From Salinimonas marina (GTDB lineage Bacteria > Pseudomonadota > Gammaproteobacteria > Enterobacterales > Alteromonadaceae): a stretch of DNA of 64,000 nucleotides. Below, one piece after another: positions 30,352 to 39,971 of the stretch (the first letter of the stretch is position 1; every line of letters starts with the position of its first letter). The translations under genes and the position numbers were made by a program. The stretch covers positions 804,501 to 868,500 of the forward strand of contig NZ_CP064795.1 in NCBI RefSeq assembly GCF_015644725.1. The letters are read 5' to 3'. Under the pieces are notes generated by a model that saw only the letters and a list, made by a program, of their open reading frames with translations, was not told the DNA's origin and searched no databases.

Positions 30352-31227
30352 ATGAAACTGACCATAAACCTGACCGGCAAAACACTTCGCTATCAGCGCA
30401 CATTCAGCGTACGTACGCTGGTGAGCCTGACGGTTTTGTCGTCTTTGTTTATGCTGGTATCCAGCCGTTCTACCGAGTCGGTGAATGAAGATCTGGCCCG
30501 TATTGCGCTCGCGCAGCAGGCCCACACCGCCGATCAGGAAGAGCTTGAGGCTCTGAAGCTGAGTACCGAAGCACAATTACAGGTTTTAATTGAACAACTG
30601 GCCCGGCTTAATAGCAAAATGTCGCAACTGGACGGCCGGGGCCAACAAATTGCAGAACAACTGGGAATGAAGGCACAGGATCTTGATGCCTTCACATTAC
30701 CGGCAACATCAACAACACTGGATAACGAGCCGCTGCTAAAACAGCTGCATGTCATGGAAGCCTCACTGGAAAACAAATCGCGTCAAATTGCGATGCTTGA
30801 AAGTTTAGTTTCCGGGCACCATATCCAACAACAAAGCCAATTGTCGGGAAGGCCTGTAGAGGCGGGATGGTTGTCTTCTTATTACGGAATGCGCACAGAT
30901 CCATTTAATGGCAAGCCTGCGATGCACAAAGGTTTGGATTTTGCCGGTGCCGAAGGCGATAACGTGGTAGCGACTGCTGCCGGCATTGTAACCTGGGCCG
31001 CAGAACGCTATGGCTATGGCAACCTGGTTGAGATTGAGCACAAAGATGGGTACATCACCCGCTATGGGCATAATCAGTCTATCGAGGTTGCTGTAGGCGA
31101 GGTGGTCACCAAAGGTCAGGCCATCGCGATCATGGGTAACACCGGTCGTTCCACCGGCGCCCATGTGCATTATGAAGTAATAAGACACGGCCAGCCTGTC
31201 GATCCTCTTCCCTTTACCCGCAATTGA
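30352..31227 (+). CDS. M23-family (LytM) membrane-anchored metallopeptidase
   Basis: 291 residues. An N-terminal membrane segment (TLVSLTVLSSLFMLVSS) and a coiled coil (about residues 50-140) precede a C-terminal LytM domain. Zinc-site motifs are intact: HKGLDFAG (first His and Asp) and GAHVHYEVI (HxH), so this looks like an active peptidoglycan endopeptidase rather than an EnvC/NlpD-type degenerate activator. The ATG at 30352 is preferred to an upstream in-frame ATG at 30295 because it gives a normal basic N-terminus. It occupies the place of secM in E. coli, between lpxC and secA, a common layout outside the Enterobacterales. Confidence 0.9.
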   Translation: MKLTINLTGKTLRYQRTFSVRTLVSLTVLSSLFMLVSSRSTESVNEDLARIALAQQAHTADQEELEALKLSTEAQLQVLIEQLARLNSKMSQLDGRGQQIAEQLGMKAQDLDAFTLPATSTTLDNEPLLKQLHVMEASLENKSRQIAMLESLVSGHHIQQQSQLSGRPVEAGWLSSYYGMRTDPFNGKPAMHKGLDFAGAEGDNVVATAAGIVTWAAERYGYGNLVEIEHKDGYITRYGHNQSIEVAVGEVVTKGQAIAIMGNTGRSTGAHVHYEVIRHGQPVDPLPFTRN

Positions 31228-31246
31228 TAAGAAAAATCACTGTTCG

Positions 31247-31369
31247 GTGCGAAAACTACACCAATACAGACAATCAAAAATTAGGGTGAGTTGCGCGGTG
31301 CCAGCCACAGCGCGATGTCATTTTTCTAAACCCAAGGTGCAGGCCCGTGACAGGCTGCCTTATCAGTAG
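31247..31369 (+). other. Possible 40-codon leader ORF immediately upstream of secA
   Basis: A GTG-initiated frame of 40 codons (starting MRKLHQYRQSK, ending RDRLPYQ) fills most of the M23-secA gap and stops 16 bp before the secA ATG. It is strongly basic, has no signal peptide and lacks the SecM arrest motif FxxxxWIxxxxGIRAGP. No clear ribosome site precedes it. It could be a leader peptide for secA translation or simply chance; coding status is not supported beyond the open frame and position. Confidence 0.25.
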
Positions 31370-31385
31370 TGGAAATTGCAACGTA

Positions 31386-34136
31386 ATGTTTTCAAGCGTC
31401 CTGAGAAAAGTGTTCGGTAGCCGTAATGACCGACTTATAAAAAAGCTAAAAAAATCTGTCGATGCCATCAACGGTCTGGAAAAGGAATTTGAAGCGCTTT
31501 CTGACGAAGAACTGAAAGCCAAAACCGACGAATTCAAAAAACGGCTGGCTGAGGGCAGTACGCTGGACGACTTGCTGATTGAAGCATTTGCCACCGTGCG
31601 TGAAGCCAGTAAGCGCGTGTACGGCATGCGGCATTTTGATGTACAGATGCTCGGTGGTCAGGTGCTGCACAATGGGCAGATTGCCGAAATGCGCACCGGT
31701 GAAGGTAAAACCCTGACCGCGACCTTGCCCACCTACCTCAATGCGTTATCCGGTAAAGGTGTGCATGTGGTTACCGTCAACGATTATCTGGCCAAACGGG
31801 ATGCCGACTGGGCCCGGGAATTGTTTGCCTATCTGGGGATGACCGTGGGCTGTAATATTCCTGGTATGCCACCGCAGATGAAGCGCGAAGCCTACGAGTC
31901 AGATATTACCTATGGAACCAACAATGAGTTTGGGTTTGATTACCTGCGAGACAACATGGCGTTCAGCCCGCAGGATCGGGTTCAGCGAGAGCTGAACTTT
32001 GCGGTGGTGGATGAAGTTGACTCCATTTTGATTGATGAAGCCCGGACCCCGCTAATTATCTCCGGCGCTGCTGAAGACAGCTCGGCCCTGTATCGCAGCA
32101 TCAATACCATTATCCCGGAGCTGGTAAAGCAGGACAAAGAAGATGAAGAGGGTGCTCATGGTGATGGCGACTACACCGTGGATGAAAAAGCCAAGCAAAT
32201 CCATCTGACTGAAAATGGTCAGTTGCATGTAGAACAAATTCTGCACCGCAATGGCATTTTGCCTGAAAATGAAAGTCTGTTTGATGCTGGTAATATTTCG
32301 TTATTGCATCATATCAACGCCGCGCTACGTGCCCACAAATTGTTCCAAAAAGATGTCGATTATCTGGTAAAAGATGATCAAATCGTTATTGTTGATGAGC
32401 ACACCGGGCGTACCATGGAAGGCCGTCGCTGGTCAGAAGGCTTGCACCAGGCGGTAGAAGCCAAAGAAGGGGTTAAGATCCAGAACGAAAACCAGACGCT
32501 GGCTTCCATTACCTTCCAGAATTATTTCCGGCTGTATAACAAGTTGTCGGGCATGACCGGTACTGCTGATACCGAAGCCTTCGAATTCAATCATATCTAT
32601 AGCCTGGAAACTGTGGTTATCCCCACCAACAAGCCGATGATTCGTAAGGATATGGCGGATCTTATCTACATGACCGCCGAAGAAAAGTACGATGCAATTG
32701 TGGCGGATATCAGAGAGTGCGTAAAGCGCGGCCAGCCGTCATTGGTCGGTACCATTTCTATCGAAAACTCCGAGCTGTTGTCCCGGGTGCTGAAAAAAGA
32801 AGGCATCAAGCACAAGGTATTAAACGCCAAGTTCCACGAGCATGAAGCCGATATCATCTCTGAAGCGGGTCGTCCGGGTGCGGTCACCATCGCCACCAAC
32901 ATGGCCGGTCGGGGAACCGATATTGTACTGGGCGGAAGCTGGCAAAGTGAGGTGGAAAAACTGGAGAATCCCACCGACGCTCAAATTGAAAAAATTAAGA
33001 GTGAGTGGCAAACACGCCATGATGCGGTCCTGGAATCCGGTGGCTTGCATATTATTGGTACCGAACGCCATGAGTCACGGCGTATCGATAACCAGCTACG
33101 GGGCCGTTCAGGTCGTCAGGGCGATGCTGGTTCAAGTCGTTTTTATCTGTCGCTGGATGATGCGCTGATGCGTATTTTTGCTTCGGAAAAAATGGCCGGC
33201 ATGATGAAACGTCTGGGCATGGAAAAAGGTGAGGCCATTGAGCATCCCTGGGTATCCCGCGCCATCGAAAATGCGCAGCGCAAAGTTGAAGGCCGTAACT
33301 TCGATATTCGTAAGCAATTGCTGGAATACGATGATGTGGCCAATGATCAGCGTAAGGTTATCTACGAGCAACGCAACGAACTGCTGGATGAAGGCGATAT
33401 CAGCGAAACCATTCAGGCGATTCGTAAAGATGTGGTCGCGGGTGTGATTGATGAATATATTCCGCCGCAGTCGTTAGAAGAAATGTGGGACGTAGCAGGA
33501 TTGCAGGAACGTCTGAAAGCCGACTTCTCGGTAGATATGCCGCTGCAGGAATGGCTCGACAGTGACGAAAAACTGTACGAAGAAAAGCTGCGTGAGCGCA
33601 TTCTCGATGAAGTCGAGGCGGCTTACAAAGCCAAAGAAGAAATGGTGGGCGAGCAGGTCCTGCGTCAGTTTGAAAAAGCAGTGATGCTGCAAAATCTGGA
33701 CAGTCACTGGAAAGAGCATTTGGCGGCCATGGACCATCTTCGTCAGGGCATTCACTTGCGTGGCTATGCACAGAAGAACCCTAAGCAGGAATACAAACGT
33801 GAGTCGTTTGAGCTTTTCTCGCAGATGCTTGAAGCGCTGAAGCTGGAAGTCATTACCATTCTTAGCCGGGTTCAGGTGAAAGAAGAGTCAGATGTGGAAA
33901 AAGTAGAAGAACAGCGTCGTCAGGCAGACGATGTTCCGAAAAACTTTGAGCATGAGAAAACCACGCCAAAACCGGAACCCGCGCAGGCTCAGGCGCAAGT
34001 GCAGGGGCAAGCCCCCGCACAGGGCGGCAGCCGGGTGCAAAGCACCTTGCGTGAAGGCCCGAAAGTGGGTCGAAATGACCCGTGCCCATGTGGCTCGGGG
34101 AAAAAGTACAAACAGTGTCACGGTAAATTGAGCTGA
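31386..34136 (+). CDS. secA: Preprotein translocase ATPase SecA
   Basis: 916 residues, the motor of Sec-dependent export. Walker [15 protein letters not shown] (about residue 102), DEAD-type [19 protein letters not shown]2 motifs [14 protein letters not shown] and [12 protein letters not shown], a helical scaffold ([18 protein letters not shown]) and a C-terminal zinc finger [14 protein letters not shown] for SecB/lipid contact are all present. A proline/glutamine-rich linker ([15 protein letters not shown]) precedes the zinc finger. The ATG at 31386 ([16 protein letters not shown]) matches the family; the frame is open 13 codons further 5'. Its stop overlaps the mutT start (TGATG). Confidence 0.97.
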   Translation: MFSSVLRKVFGSRNDRLIKKLKKSVDAINGLEKEFEALSDEELKAKTDEFKKRLAEGSTLDDLLIEAFATVREASKRVYGMRHFDVQMLGGQVLHNGQIAEMRTGEGKTLTATLPTYLNALSGKGVHVVTVNDYLAKRDADWARELFAYLGMTVGCNIPGMPPQMKREAYESDITYGTNNEFGFDYLRDNMAFSPQDRVQRELNFAVVDEVDSILIDEARTPLIISGAAEDSSALYRSINTIIPELVKQDKEDEEGAHGDGDYTVDEKAKQIHLTENGQLHVEQILHRNGILPENESLFDAGNISLLHHINAALRAHKLFQKDVDYLVKDDQIVIVDEHTGRTMEGRRWSEGLHQAVEAKEGVKIQNENQTLASITFQNYFRLYNKLSGMTGTADTEAFEFNHIYSLETVVIPTNKPMIRKDMADLIYMTAEEKYDAIVADIRECVKRGQPSLVGTISIENSELLSRVLKKEGIKHKVLNAKFHEHEADIISEAGRPGAVTIATNMAGRGTDIVLGGSWQSEVEKLENPTDAQIEKIKSEWQTRHDAVLESGGLHIIGTERHESRRIDNQLRGRSGRQGDAGSSRFYLSLDDALMRIFASEKMAGMMKRLGMEKGEAIEHPWVSRAIENAQRKVEGRNFDIRKQLLEYDDVANDQRKVIYEQRNELLDEGDISETIQAIRKDVVAGVIDEYIPPQSLEEMWDVAGLQERLKADFSVDMPLQEWLDSDEKLYEEKLRERILDEVEAAYKAKEEMVGEQVLRQFEKAVMLQNLDSHWKEHLAAMDHLRQGIHLRGYAQKNPKQEYKRESFELFSQMLEALKLEVITILSRVQVKEESDVEKVEEQRRQADDVPKNFEHEKTTPKPEPAQAQAQVQGQAPAQGGSRVQSTLREGPKVGRNDPCPCGSGKKYKQCHGKLS

Positions 34137-34552
34137 TGAAACAGGTACTGGTGGCGGTAGGCATTATCCTTCGCCACAACCAAACCTTTGTAACGCTGCG
34201 TGCCGATGACAAGCATCAGGGCGGTAAGTGGGAGTTTCCCGGTGGTAAAGTGGAAAATGACGAAACCGTCTTGGCCGCACTGCGCCGCGAGCTTTACGAA
34301 GAAGTCGGTATTGCTGTTATTCAGACGCAGCCGCTGATGACCATCGAACATGATTATGGCGACAAACGGGTTTGTCTGGAGGTGCAGGTGGTAACCGGCT
34401 TTGAAGGTGAACCCTATGGCCGTGAGCAGCAGCAAGGCCGGTGGGTCAGTGTAGATTTGCTGGACCCGCAGGAGTTTCCGGCCGCCAACCAGGCTATTAT
34501 TGAAGCACTGCAAAAGCACTACCGGCGTGATGATGTGGGATTGAACCCATAA
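34136..34552 (+). CDS. mutT: 8-oxo-dGTP diphosphatase MutT
   Basis: 138-residue Nudix hydrolase that removes oxidised dGTP. The Nudix box GX5EX7REUXEEXGU is present as GGKVENDETVLAALRREL followed by YEEVGI (about residues 37-60). The N-terminus (KQVLVAVGIILRHNQTFVTL) and the GGKWEFPGGK strand are typical of MutT. Translationally coupled to secA, the usual gammaproteobacterial order, and followed by a terminator. Confidence 0.95.
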   Translation: MKQVLVAVGIILRHNQTFVTLRADDKHQGGKWEFPGGKVENDETVLAALRRELYEEVGIAVIQTQPLMTIEHDYGDKRVCLEVQVVTGFEGEPYGREQQQGRWVSVDLLDPQEFPAANQAIIEALQKHYRRDDVGLNP

Positions 34553-34561
34553 GCATAAACC

Positions 34562-34591
34562 AAAAAACCAGCCTGAGGGCTGGTTTTTTTA
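34562..34591 (+). terminator. Rho-independent terminator after secA-mutT
   Basis: Stem ACCAGCC (34567-34573) / GGCTGGT (34578-34584) with a T-run to 34590. It ends the M23-secA-mutT unit. Confidence 0.88.
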
Positions 34592-34648
34592 TGTCGTCAG
34601 GGCGGCGCTTGTAAATGACTCAGGCTTCTTAGCGTGCTTTTTAGTGCT

Positions 34649-34684
34649 CGCAGCGCTTATTTTAAAGCCGCAGCGCTTATTTTA
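34649..34684. repeat. Short direct repeat, 16 bp x 2
   Basis: CGCAGCGCTTATTTTA occurs at 34649-34664 and again at 34669-34684, a 20-bp period, in the gap between mutT and the convergent aspartoacylase gene. Function unknown; it may be a local duplication. Confidence 0.6.
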
Positions 34685-34779
34685 TCAGCCTATCAGGCAA
34701 AGGTTTGCCTGACTGGCCGGTTAACAGGACGAATGCCTGTCGGTGGTGGTTGCCGGTTACCAATGCAGCATTTCAGCTA

Positions 34780-35649
34780 TTAAAGCGTCACCAGACTGGC
34801 GGTAGCGAAGGCCACATGTTGTTTGGCATAGGCGGCTTCGTTAATAAAATGCGGATAGGTAGGCGATTCGCCTTCCCACACAATTTCACTGCCATCAAAG
34901 CATTTGAATACCGGCTGACCGGCTAGCAAGGGCGTAAAATCGGCATCCTGTAACTGATAATGCACCATCGCTTCACGTTCACCTGCCGCGGACAATGGAA
35001 ACTGCACTTCATGGCCTAACCGAAACCCCTCACAGGGTGGCAGGTTGCTGGTTTGCCCCTGTTGATAGGCCAGACAAAAATCCAGTACCGTATGGGTCAG
35101 GGCCTCGGTAAGCTGATATACCTCCTGCCTAAGCACACCCTGGGGCTGGCCGCCGATTTCCAGCATCACGCCCCGTTTGCCTGTGGTACACAGATAACGG
35201 TGATCGCTGAAGGGTTTTTCATCTTCAAGCAAAATGTTGGCCTCGGGCATGTGCTGTTTTACAAACCTGGCCAGCTGAATGTAAAACTCACTGGCTTCCA
35301 GAATAATCAGGGTTGCGCCCATGGCACTGGTGGTATTGTGAATATCAATAACCAGATCCGTGGCCGAGTCACCTTTGGGCCCCAGCGTGGCATTTAGCTG
35401 CCGGGCCAGAATGGCCTCCTGAGCACTGCCTTGTTCCTGCAATGCAGCGGCACTGAACTGTCGATTTAAATCCTCTTCAATAAAGCGCACATTCGCCTGC
35501 AGCGCAGCTTCATTGGCCAGGTGCAGTGATAGCGTCAGGGTACTGGTATATTGTGCAGGAATACCGCTGTGACGCCAGTTTTTGACAAGCTGGATGCCAC
35601 TGGTTTCGTTGCCATGGGTGGCACCGACCAGTGCAACAGAATTCAGCAT
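34780..35649 (-). CDS. Aspartoacylase (AstE/AspA superfamily zinc carboxypeptidase)
   Basis: 289 residues. Family motifs are VGATHGNETSGIQL (zinc ligands His and Glu, about residue 9), RFIEEDLNRQF (substrate Arg/Asn region), VIDIHNTTSAMGATLI (third zinc ligand His) and a later EIGGQPQGVL block. This set is typical of aspartoacylase/aminoacylase-2, which cleave N-acetyl-aspartate or other N-acyl amino acids, rather than of AstE. AGGA lies 9 nt upstream of the ATG. First gene downstream of yacG on the minus strand, 12 bp apart. Confidence 0.85.
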   Translation of the reverse strand: MLNSVALVGATHGNETSGIQLVKNWRHSGIPAQYTSTLTLSLHLANEAALQANVRFIEEDLNRQFSAAALQEQGSAQEAILARQLNATLGPKGDSATDLVIDIHNTTSAMGATLIILEASEFYIQLARFVKQHMPEANILLEDEKPFSDHRYLCTTGKRGVMLEIGGQPQGVLRQEVYQLTEALTHTVLDFCLAYQQGQTSNLPPCEGFRLGHEVQFPLSAAGEREAMVHYQLQDADFTPLLAGQPVFKCFDGSEIVWEGESPTYPHFINEAAYAKQHVAFATASLVTL

Positions 35650-35661
35650 GAGGGCAGTTCC

Positions 35662-35895
35662 TTAATGTTTGAAAAAGTCATCGGGTTGCTGACTCAGCAT
35701 CGCCTCAATCTCTTCAATATCGACAGCGTCGGGGCTGGCTTCGGGAGTTTGTTTGGCCGCAGCAATGGTGCGCTCTTCGCTGGCCCATTCGCCTAAATCA
35801 ATAAGCTGGCATTTTTTGGAGCAAAAGGGCCGAAACGGGCTGGCGGTGGCCGACCATTCAACTTCTTTGGCACAAATAGGACATTTAACGAACAT
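35662..35895 (-). CDS. yacG: DNA gyrase inhibitor YacG
   Basis: 77 residues with a four-cysteine zinc finger: [12 protein letters not shown] and [15 protein letters not shown]. In E. coli YacG binds GyrB and blocks gyrase DNA binding. The acidic C-terminal tail ([18 protein letters not shown]) is typical. AGAGAG precedes the ATG. Located after zapD and coaE, as is usual in gammaproteobacteria. Confidence 0.95.
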   Translation of the reverse strand: MFVKCPICAKEVEWSATASPFRPFCSKKCQLIDLGEWASEERTIAAAKQTPEASPDAVDIEEIEAMLSQQPDDFFKH

Positions 35896-35939
35896 AATCT
35901 CTCTTTACAAATGGCTCTATCGAACAATAACAACTGGGT

Positions 35940-36692
35940 TTAACAGGCCGCGACGGAAAAGCTGACATCATCTTCCACCGACACATTGGCCCCGGCGGTG
36001 GGTTCAAACCACATAAAGCGCAGGGCGTAGCGGTATTTATTGCCGCTTAAATTCGGATAATAGCCGCCCTCTGTGGAACAACGAACCCGGATAAGTTCAT
36101 TCTTGTCCTCCGCGACCCCCTGATAAAAGCCGTTGGTGGCGGTAATAGGGCGAAATTGGCCGCGTTCCCGTAAAAACGACAGGCAGATACTGATGGCTTT
36201 ATCGACACTGCTTAGCGTGGCAAGCCAGTTGTTCATGCTGGCGGTGCGCTGGTCGTCGGGCTGGGCCAGCCAGAAGTGCAAGTTGGGTAAATCAAAGCTG
36301 CACGCGCCGCCGGGAATGGCAAAACGCTGGCGGATACTGGCCAGAAACTTGTCGTCTTTTAATTCAGTACCAAATTTTTTGCAGGTTTTCAGCTTGTCAC
36401 GCAACGCCACAATGGAGTTCATGGTTTGTTCTAAGGCGCCGCTGTCAATATTAGGATGCTGCGACCAATACATCAGATTTTTTTCGTGGGCATCAAGATC
36501 CTTAATGATGTCGGTACGAATATCGATGCGCTCAAATAAATCGAGCAGGGTAAACAGCTGGTCAAAAAAATACATCTGCAACTGGGAAGAAGGAGCTGAC
36601 GCGCCGCTTTTCAGTTGCGCAATCAGCTGTTCAATGCGCAGGTAATTTCGCACTTTCTCTTTGAGTGGAAATTCGTAAACGGTGTCAGACAT
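35940..36692 (-). CDS. zapD: Cell division protein ZapD
   Basis: 250 residues, soluble FtsZ-bundling factor. The N-terminus VYEFPLKEKVRNYLRIEQL and the conserved blocks LFTLLDLFERIDIRTDIIKD and GACSFDLPNLHFWL match the family. The ATG at 36692 (MSDTV) is used because GAGGAA lies 6 nt upstream, rather than the longer in-frame start at 36710. It lies between coaE and yacG, linking pilus biogenesis genes with division genes. Confidence 0.95.
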   Translation of the reverse strand: MSDTVYEFPLKEKVRNYLRIEQLIAQLKSGASAPSSQLQMYFFDQLFTLLDLFERIDIRTDIIKDLDAHEKNLMYWSQHPNIDSGALEQTMNSIVALRDKLKTCKKFGTELKDDKFLASIRQRFAIPGGACSFDLPNLHFWLAQPDDQRTASMNNWLATLSSVDKAISICLSFLRERGQFRPITATNGFYQGVAEDKNELIRVRCSTEGGYYPNLSGNKYRYALRFMWFEPTAGANVSVEDDVSFSVAAC

Positions 36693-36761
36693 GTATTTCC
36701 TCGTTATCACTTCTTTTAAGCACTAAAACGTAAAAATACAAAAATTTCAAGTAAAATGGCG

Positions 36762-37364
36762 TTATGACGGCGCTGACAGGCTCAGATACTGCTGGTGGAG
36801 GCGGGTAACCTGAGGAGCAAGGGCATCTATTTCACCACTGTTATCAATAATATCGTCCGCCGCTTCACGGCGTTGCTCGCGACTGGCCTGAGATTTCATA
36901 ATATTTTTGATAACTTGCTCATCACTGCCATCACGTTTAACCGCTCGGGCCAGCTGCAGGGATTCGGGACAATCGATGACCAGCACCCGCTGGCACATCC
37001 CGGTCAGGTTGTTTTCAATTAACAGCGGCACCGCCAAAATGCAATAAGGGCCGGGTGCCTGTTCAATTTGTTGCTGCATCAGACGTCGGATGGCCGGGTG
37101 CAGCAACGCATTCAGCCAGTTTTTATGCTGCTCGTTATCAAATACCGCCTTTCTGAGGGCAGTGCGATTAAGCTCGCCATGGGTGTTGAGCATTGCGTCA
37201 CCAAAATACTCAGCAATTCGGGCCAGCGCCGCGGTGCCTGGCTCAACCACCTGACGGGCGACCACATCCGCATCTATAACCGTGATCCCTAATTTTTCAA
37301 ACTCCCGGGTCGCGGCACTTTTGCCACTGCCGATTCCCCCGGTCAGGCCCACCACAAAACTCAT
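36762..37364 (-). CDS. coaE: Dephospho-CoA kinase CoaE
   Basis: 200 residues, P-loop kinase for the last step of coenzyme A synthesis. The P-loop is VGLTGGIGSGKSAATREF at the N-terminus, followed by the Asp of IDADVVARQVVEPG, then LHPAIRRLM and VPLLIENNL. The ATG at 37364 gives the normal MSFVVGLTGG start; a longer in-frame start at 37430 would overlap pilD. Gene order pilD-coaE-zapD-yacG is standard. Confidence 0.95.
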   Translation of the reverse strand: MSFVVGLTGGIGSGKSAATREFEKLGITVIDADVVARQVVEPGTAALARIAEYFGDAMLNTHGELNRTALRKAVFDNEQHKNWLNALLHPAIRRLMQQQIEQAPGPYCILAVPLLIENNLTGMCQRVLVIDCPESLQLARAVKRDGSDEQVIKNIMKSQASREQRREAADDIIDNSGEIDALAPQVTRLHQQYLSLSAPS

Positions 37365-37401
37365 GATGACCACTGCTGTGGATAACAACAAAACCAACGC
37401 A

Positions 37402-38366
37402 TTACAAAATCCACTGCAGGTACGTATCAATGATAGGCTGTTTATACAGCAGAGTCAGCAACCCGGCAACCGCCAGATAGGGGCCAAAGGGGATGGCCAG
37501 ATTTGAATTCTGACCGCGCTTCAGCATTAACCCAATCCCCACCATCGCGCCCACCAGGGAGGACAAAATAACAATCACCGGCAACCCTTGCCAGCCTACC
37601 AGAGCCCCCAGCGCAGCCAGCAACTTAAAGTCGCCATATCCCATGCCTTCCTTACCGGTAAACAATTTGAACAGCCAGTACACCGCCCACAAACAAAAGT
37701 AACCCATCGCCGCACCAATAATGGCGGTAGGGGCATCCACAAACACCTGCTGGGTACTGGCCAGCAACCCTACCCATAACAGGGCCAGGGTTAACTGGTC
37801 GGGCAGCAGCATTTTGTCCAAATCAATTAGTACCATTGGCACCAGTAACCAACAGGCCAGAATCGCAATCACGCCCTGGCTGTTGGGGCCAAAATGCCAG
37901 GCCACCCAGGTACACAATAAGGCGGTGCTCAGCTCTACCAGCGGATAACGGACAGAGATTCTGGTTTTACATTGGGCGCAACGGCCTTTTAAAAACAAAT
38001 AGCTTATTACCGGAATATTTTCCCATGCCCGGATTTTGTGCCCGCAGGCAGGGCAGGTACTATCGGGTTTAACCAGATTAAAAACGGCGGTTTCGTGTGG
38101 TGAGGGAGAGTCAAAGCCCGCGGATGAGGTCGCGCTGCTATCAGGCCCGGGCGCGCCGGTGGGTGCATTATCGCCAGCTTCGGGGCCAGTACCATGGCAT
38201 CCGTTTCATAATAAGCCTGATAATCGGCTTTAAATTCGCGTTCCATCATTATGGGCAGGCGGTATACCACCACATTTAAAAAGCTGCCCACCAGTAAACT
38301 GACGACAAATACAAGGCTTAAAAAAAACACCGGGCTGGTCTGGCAAAGCTCAATAATGGCGTACAT
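37402..38366 (-). CDS. pilD: Type IV prepilin peptidase PilD, apparent 1-nt deletion
   Basis: Inner-membrane aspartic protease and N-methylase that processes PilA-type prepilins. An N-terminal helix (FFLSLVFVVSLLVGSFLNVV) and RLPIMMEREF precede a zinc-type CPAC ... CAQC region. The catalytic aspartates lie in MVLIDLDKMLLPDQL and GMGYGDFKLLAALG. The gene is split: the N-terminal frame runs from the ATG at 38366 to the G4 run (plus strand) at 38182-38185, where one more base restores VLAPEAGDNAP and joins the C-terminal frame ending at 37402. The joined protein has about 321 residues, with an unusual Ser/Pro/Gly-rich insertion of some 30 residues before CPAC. Confidence 0.9.
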
Positions 38367-38697
38367 AAATAAAATTTTCGTTTTCAACTGGTAAGAAACA
38401 AAAGTGTGCCAGAGCCAGGCTAAGGGTACAAATCCTGATATTTGGCTCTGACTACTGTCAATTGGCAACCGGCAATACTATTATCTTCAGCCCGGACCAC
38501 CAAAATTACCTTGTCGCGCTGGTTTAGCCTGAAAGATTTTGCCTGAGCCGGGTTTTAGCGTCTGTGCTGACGGATAAACATTCTAAAAAAAACTACAACG
38601 GCAAAGAAAATAGATTTCACCGGCCCGAGCGGCCGGTTTTTATTTAGTTTTTACCTAGCTTTTATTTTGATGAAACATGTAAAAATGCTTAAGTAAA
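38367..38697. other. Gap between pilC and pilD
   Basis: 331 bp. It contains only the hairpin at 38620-38641 and an upstream in-frame extension of pilD without a ribosome site. No further gene or recognisable promoter was found. Confidence 0.5.
38620..38641 (+). terminator. Hairpin with T-run on the plus strand, antisense to the pil genes
   Basis: Stem CCGGCC (38620-38625) / GGCCGG (38631-38636) followed by TTTTT on the plus strand. All genes here are on the minus strand, on which the hairpin is followed by TGAAATC rather than a T-run. It may still serve weakly after pilC, or it may end an antisense transcript. Confidence 0.45.
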
Positions 38698-39906
38698 TCA
38701 AACCACATTACCCATCTGGAAGATTGGCAAGTACATCGCTACGATAAGCCCGCCAATCACCACCCCCAGCACCGCCATAATCATGGGCTCCAGCAGGCTG
38801 GTAAGGCCGTCAACCATATCGTCCACCTCGGCTTCATAAATGGTCGCCACCTTGCTGAGCATTTCATCTACCGCGCCTGACTCTTCACCAATGGCCACCA
38901 TCTGATTCACCATATCCGGAAATACATTGGTGGCGCGCATGGCGGTGTTCATCTGCATACCACCGGCGACTTCTTTTTTAATAAACAGGATGGCATCGCG
39001 ATACACTGCATTGCCCGAGGCACCAGCCGCTGAGTCCAGCGCGCCTATCAGCGGCACACCGGCAGAAAAGGTGGTGGCCAGAGTACGGGTAAAGCGGGCA
39101 ATGGCGCCTTTTTTCAAAATCTCGCCAATAACCGGAATTTTCAGGGTCAGTTTATCCACGTTATCGCGCAGCTTTTTTGATTTACGATGGGCGCGGATAA
39201 ACAAAAAGATAGCCGCGGCCACCGCCATGCCAATAAAGATCCCGTAGTCCTGCATGCCTCGTGAAATGGCCAGCACAAACTGAGTAAAGGCCGGCAGTTC
39301 GGCGCCAAAGCTGGAGAAAATTTCTTCAAACTGGGGTACTACAAAAATCAGCAAGACGGTGGTCACTATAAACGCCACAATCAATACCGCCGCTGGGTAA
39401 AACATGGCTTTCTTGATTTTGCTTTTCAGTGCTTCGGCTTTTTCTTTGTAGGTCGCCAGCCGGTCAAATATCAGTTCGAGTGCACCGGACTGTTCACCGG
39501 TATGAATCAGATCGCAGTATAAATCATCAAAATACAGGGGGTATTTGCGCAAGGCATTAGAAAGGGGGGTACCGGCACTGACATCATCAGCAATGGCGGT
39601 AAGCATTTTGCGCATATCGGGTTTGCCATGACCCTGGGCAATCATCTGGATTGACTGAAGCAGGGTAACGCCCGCGCCTAACATGGTGGCGATTTGGCGG
39701 GTGACTACCGAAATATCACCGGCGTCTATCTTTTTACCACCACCAAATAACGACTTTTGCTGTTTTTTAACCTTGTTGGCCGAGATGCCCTGTCGACGTA
39801 GAAGGTTTTTGGCTTCAGCGATATTTATTGCGGAAATCTCGCCTTTACGCTTACCGCCCTGCCGATCCTTACCCTGCCATTCAAATACCGCTGCTGCTTT
39901 TGCCAT
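38698..39906 (-). CDS. pilC: Type IV pilus inner-membrane platform protein PilC
   Basis: 402 residues with two copies of the GspF/PilC cytoplasmic domain, each followed by membrane helices. Recognisable blocks are EAKNLLRRQGISANKVKK, VVTRQIATMLGAGVTLLQ, FPDMVNQMVAIGEESGAVDE and LEPMIMAVLGVVIGGLIVAM. PilC links the pilin-assembly ATPase to the growing pilus. It follows pilA directly, with pilB missing, and a terminator lies about 20 bp before its start codon, so its promoter is unclear. Confidence 0.96.
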   Translation of the reverse strand: MAKAAAVFEWQGKDRQGGKRKGEISAINIAEAKNLLRRQGISANKVKKQQKSLFGGGKKIDAGDISVVTRQIATMLGAGVTLLQSIQMIAQGHGKPDMRKMLTAIADDVSAGTPLSNALRKYPLYFDDLYCDLIHTGEQSGALELIFDRLATYKEKAEALKSKIKKAMFYPAAVLIVAFIVTTVLLIFVVPQFEEIFSSFGAELPAFTQFVLAISRGMQDYGIFIGMAVAAAIFLFIRAHRKSKKLRDNVDKLTLKIPVIGEILKKGAIARFTRTLATTFSAGVPLIGALDSAAGASGNAVYRDAILFIKKEVAGGMQMNTAMRATNVFPDMVNQMVAIGEESGAVDEMLSKVATIYEAEVDDMVDGLTSLLEPMIMAVLGVVIGGLIVAMYLPIFQMGNVV

Positions 39907-39925
39907 GGTGTTGTTCTCGTCAAGT

Positions 39926-39950
39926 AAAAAGCCCAGCGAGGGCTGGGCTT
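39926..39950 (-). terminator. Rho-independent terminator after pilA
   Basis: On the minus strand, stem AAGCCCAGC (39950-39942) / GCTGGGCTT (39937-39929) is followed by TTTTT. It lies in the 65-bp pilA-pilC gap and should strongly reduce read-through from the pilA promoter into pilC. Confidence 0.85.
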
Positions 39951-39971
39951 ATTAAAATCAATACTCTTGTT

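Noticed and set aside
31247..31369. SecM
   Set aside because: No signal peptide and no FxxxxWIxxxxGIRAGP arrest motif; kept only as an unproved leader ORF.
37402..38366. PilD as two separate genes
   Set aside because: The two frames are the N- and C-terminal parts of one prepilin peptidase and join on adding one base at 38182-38185.
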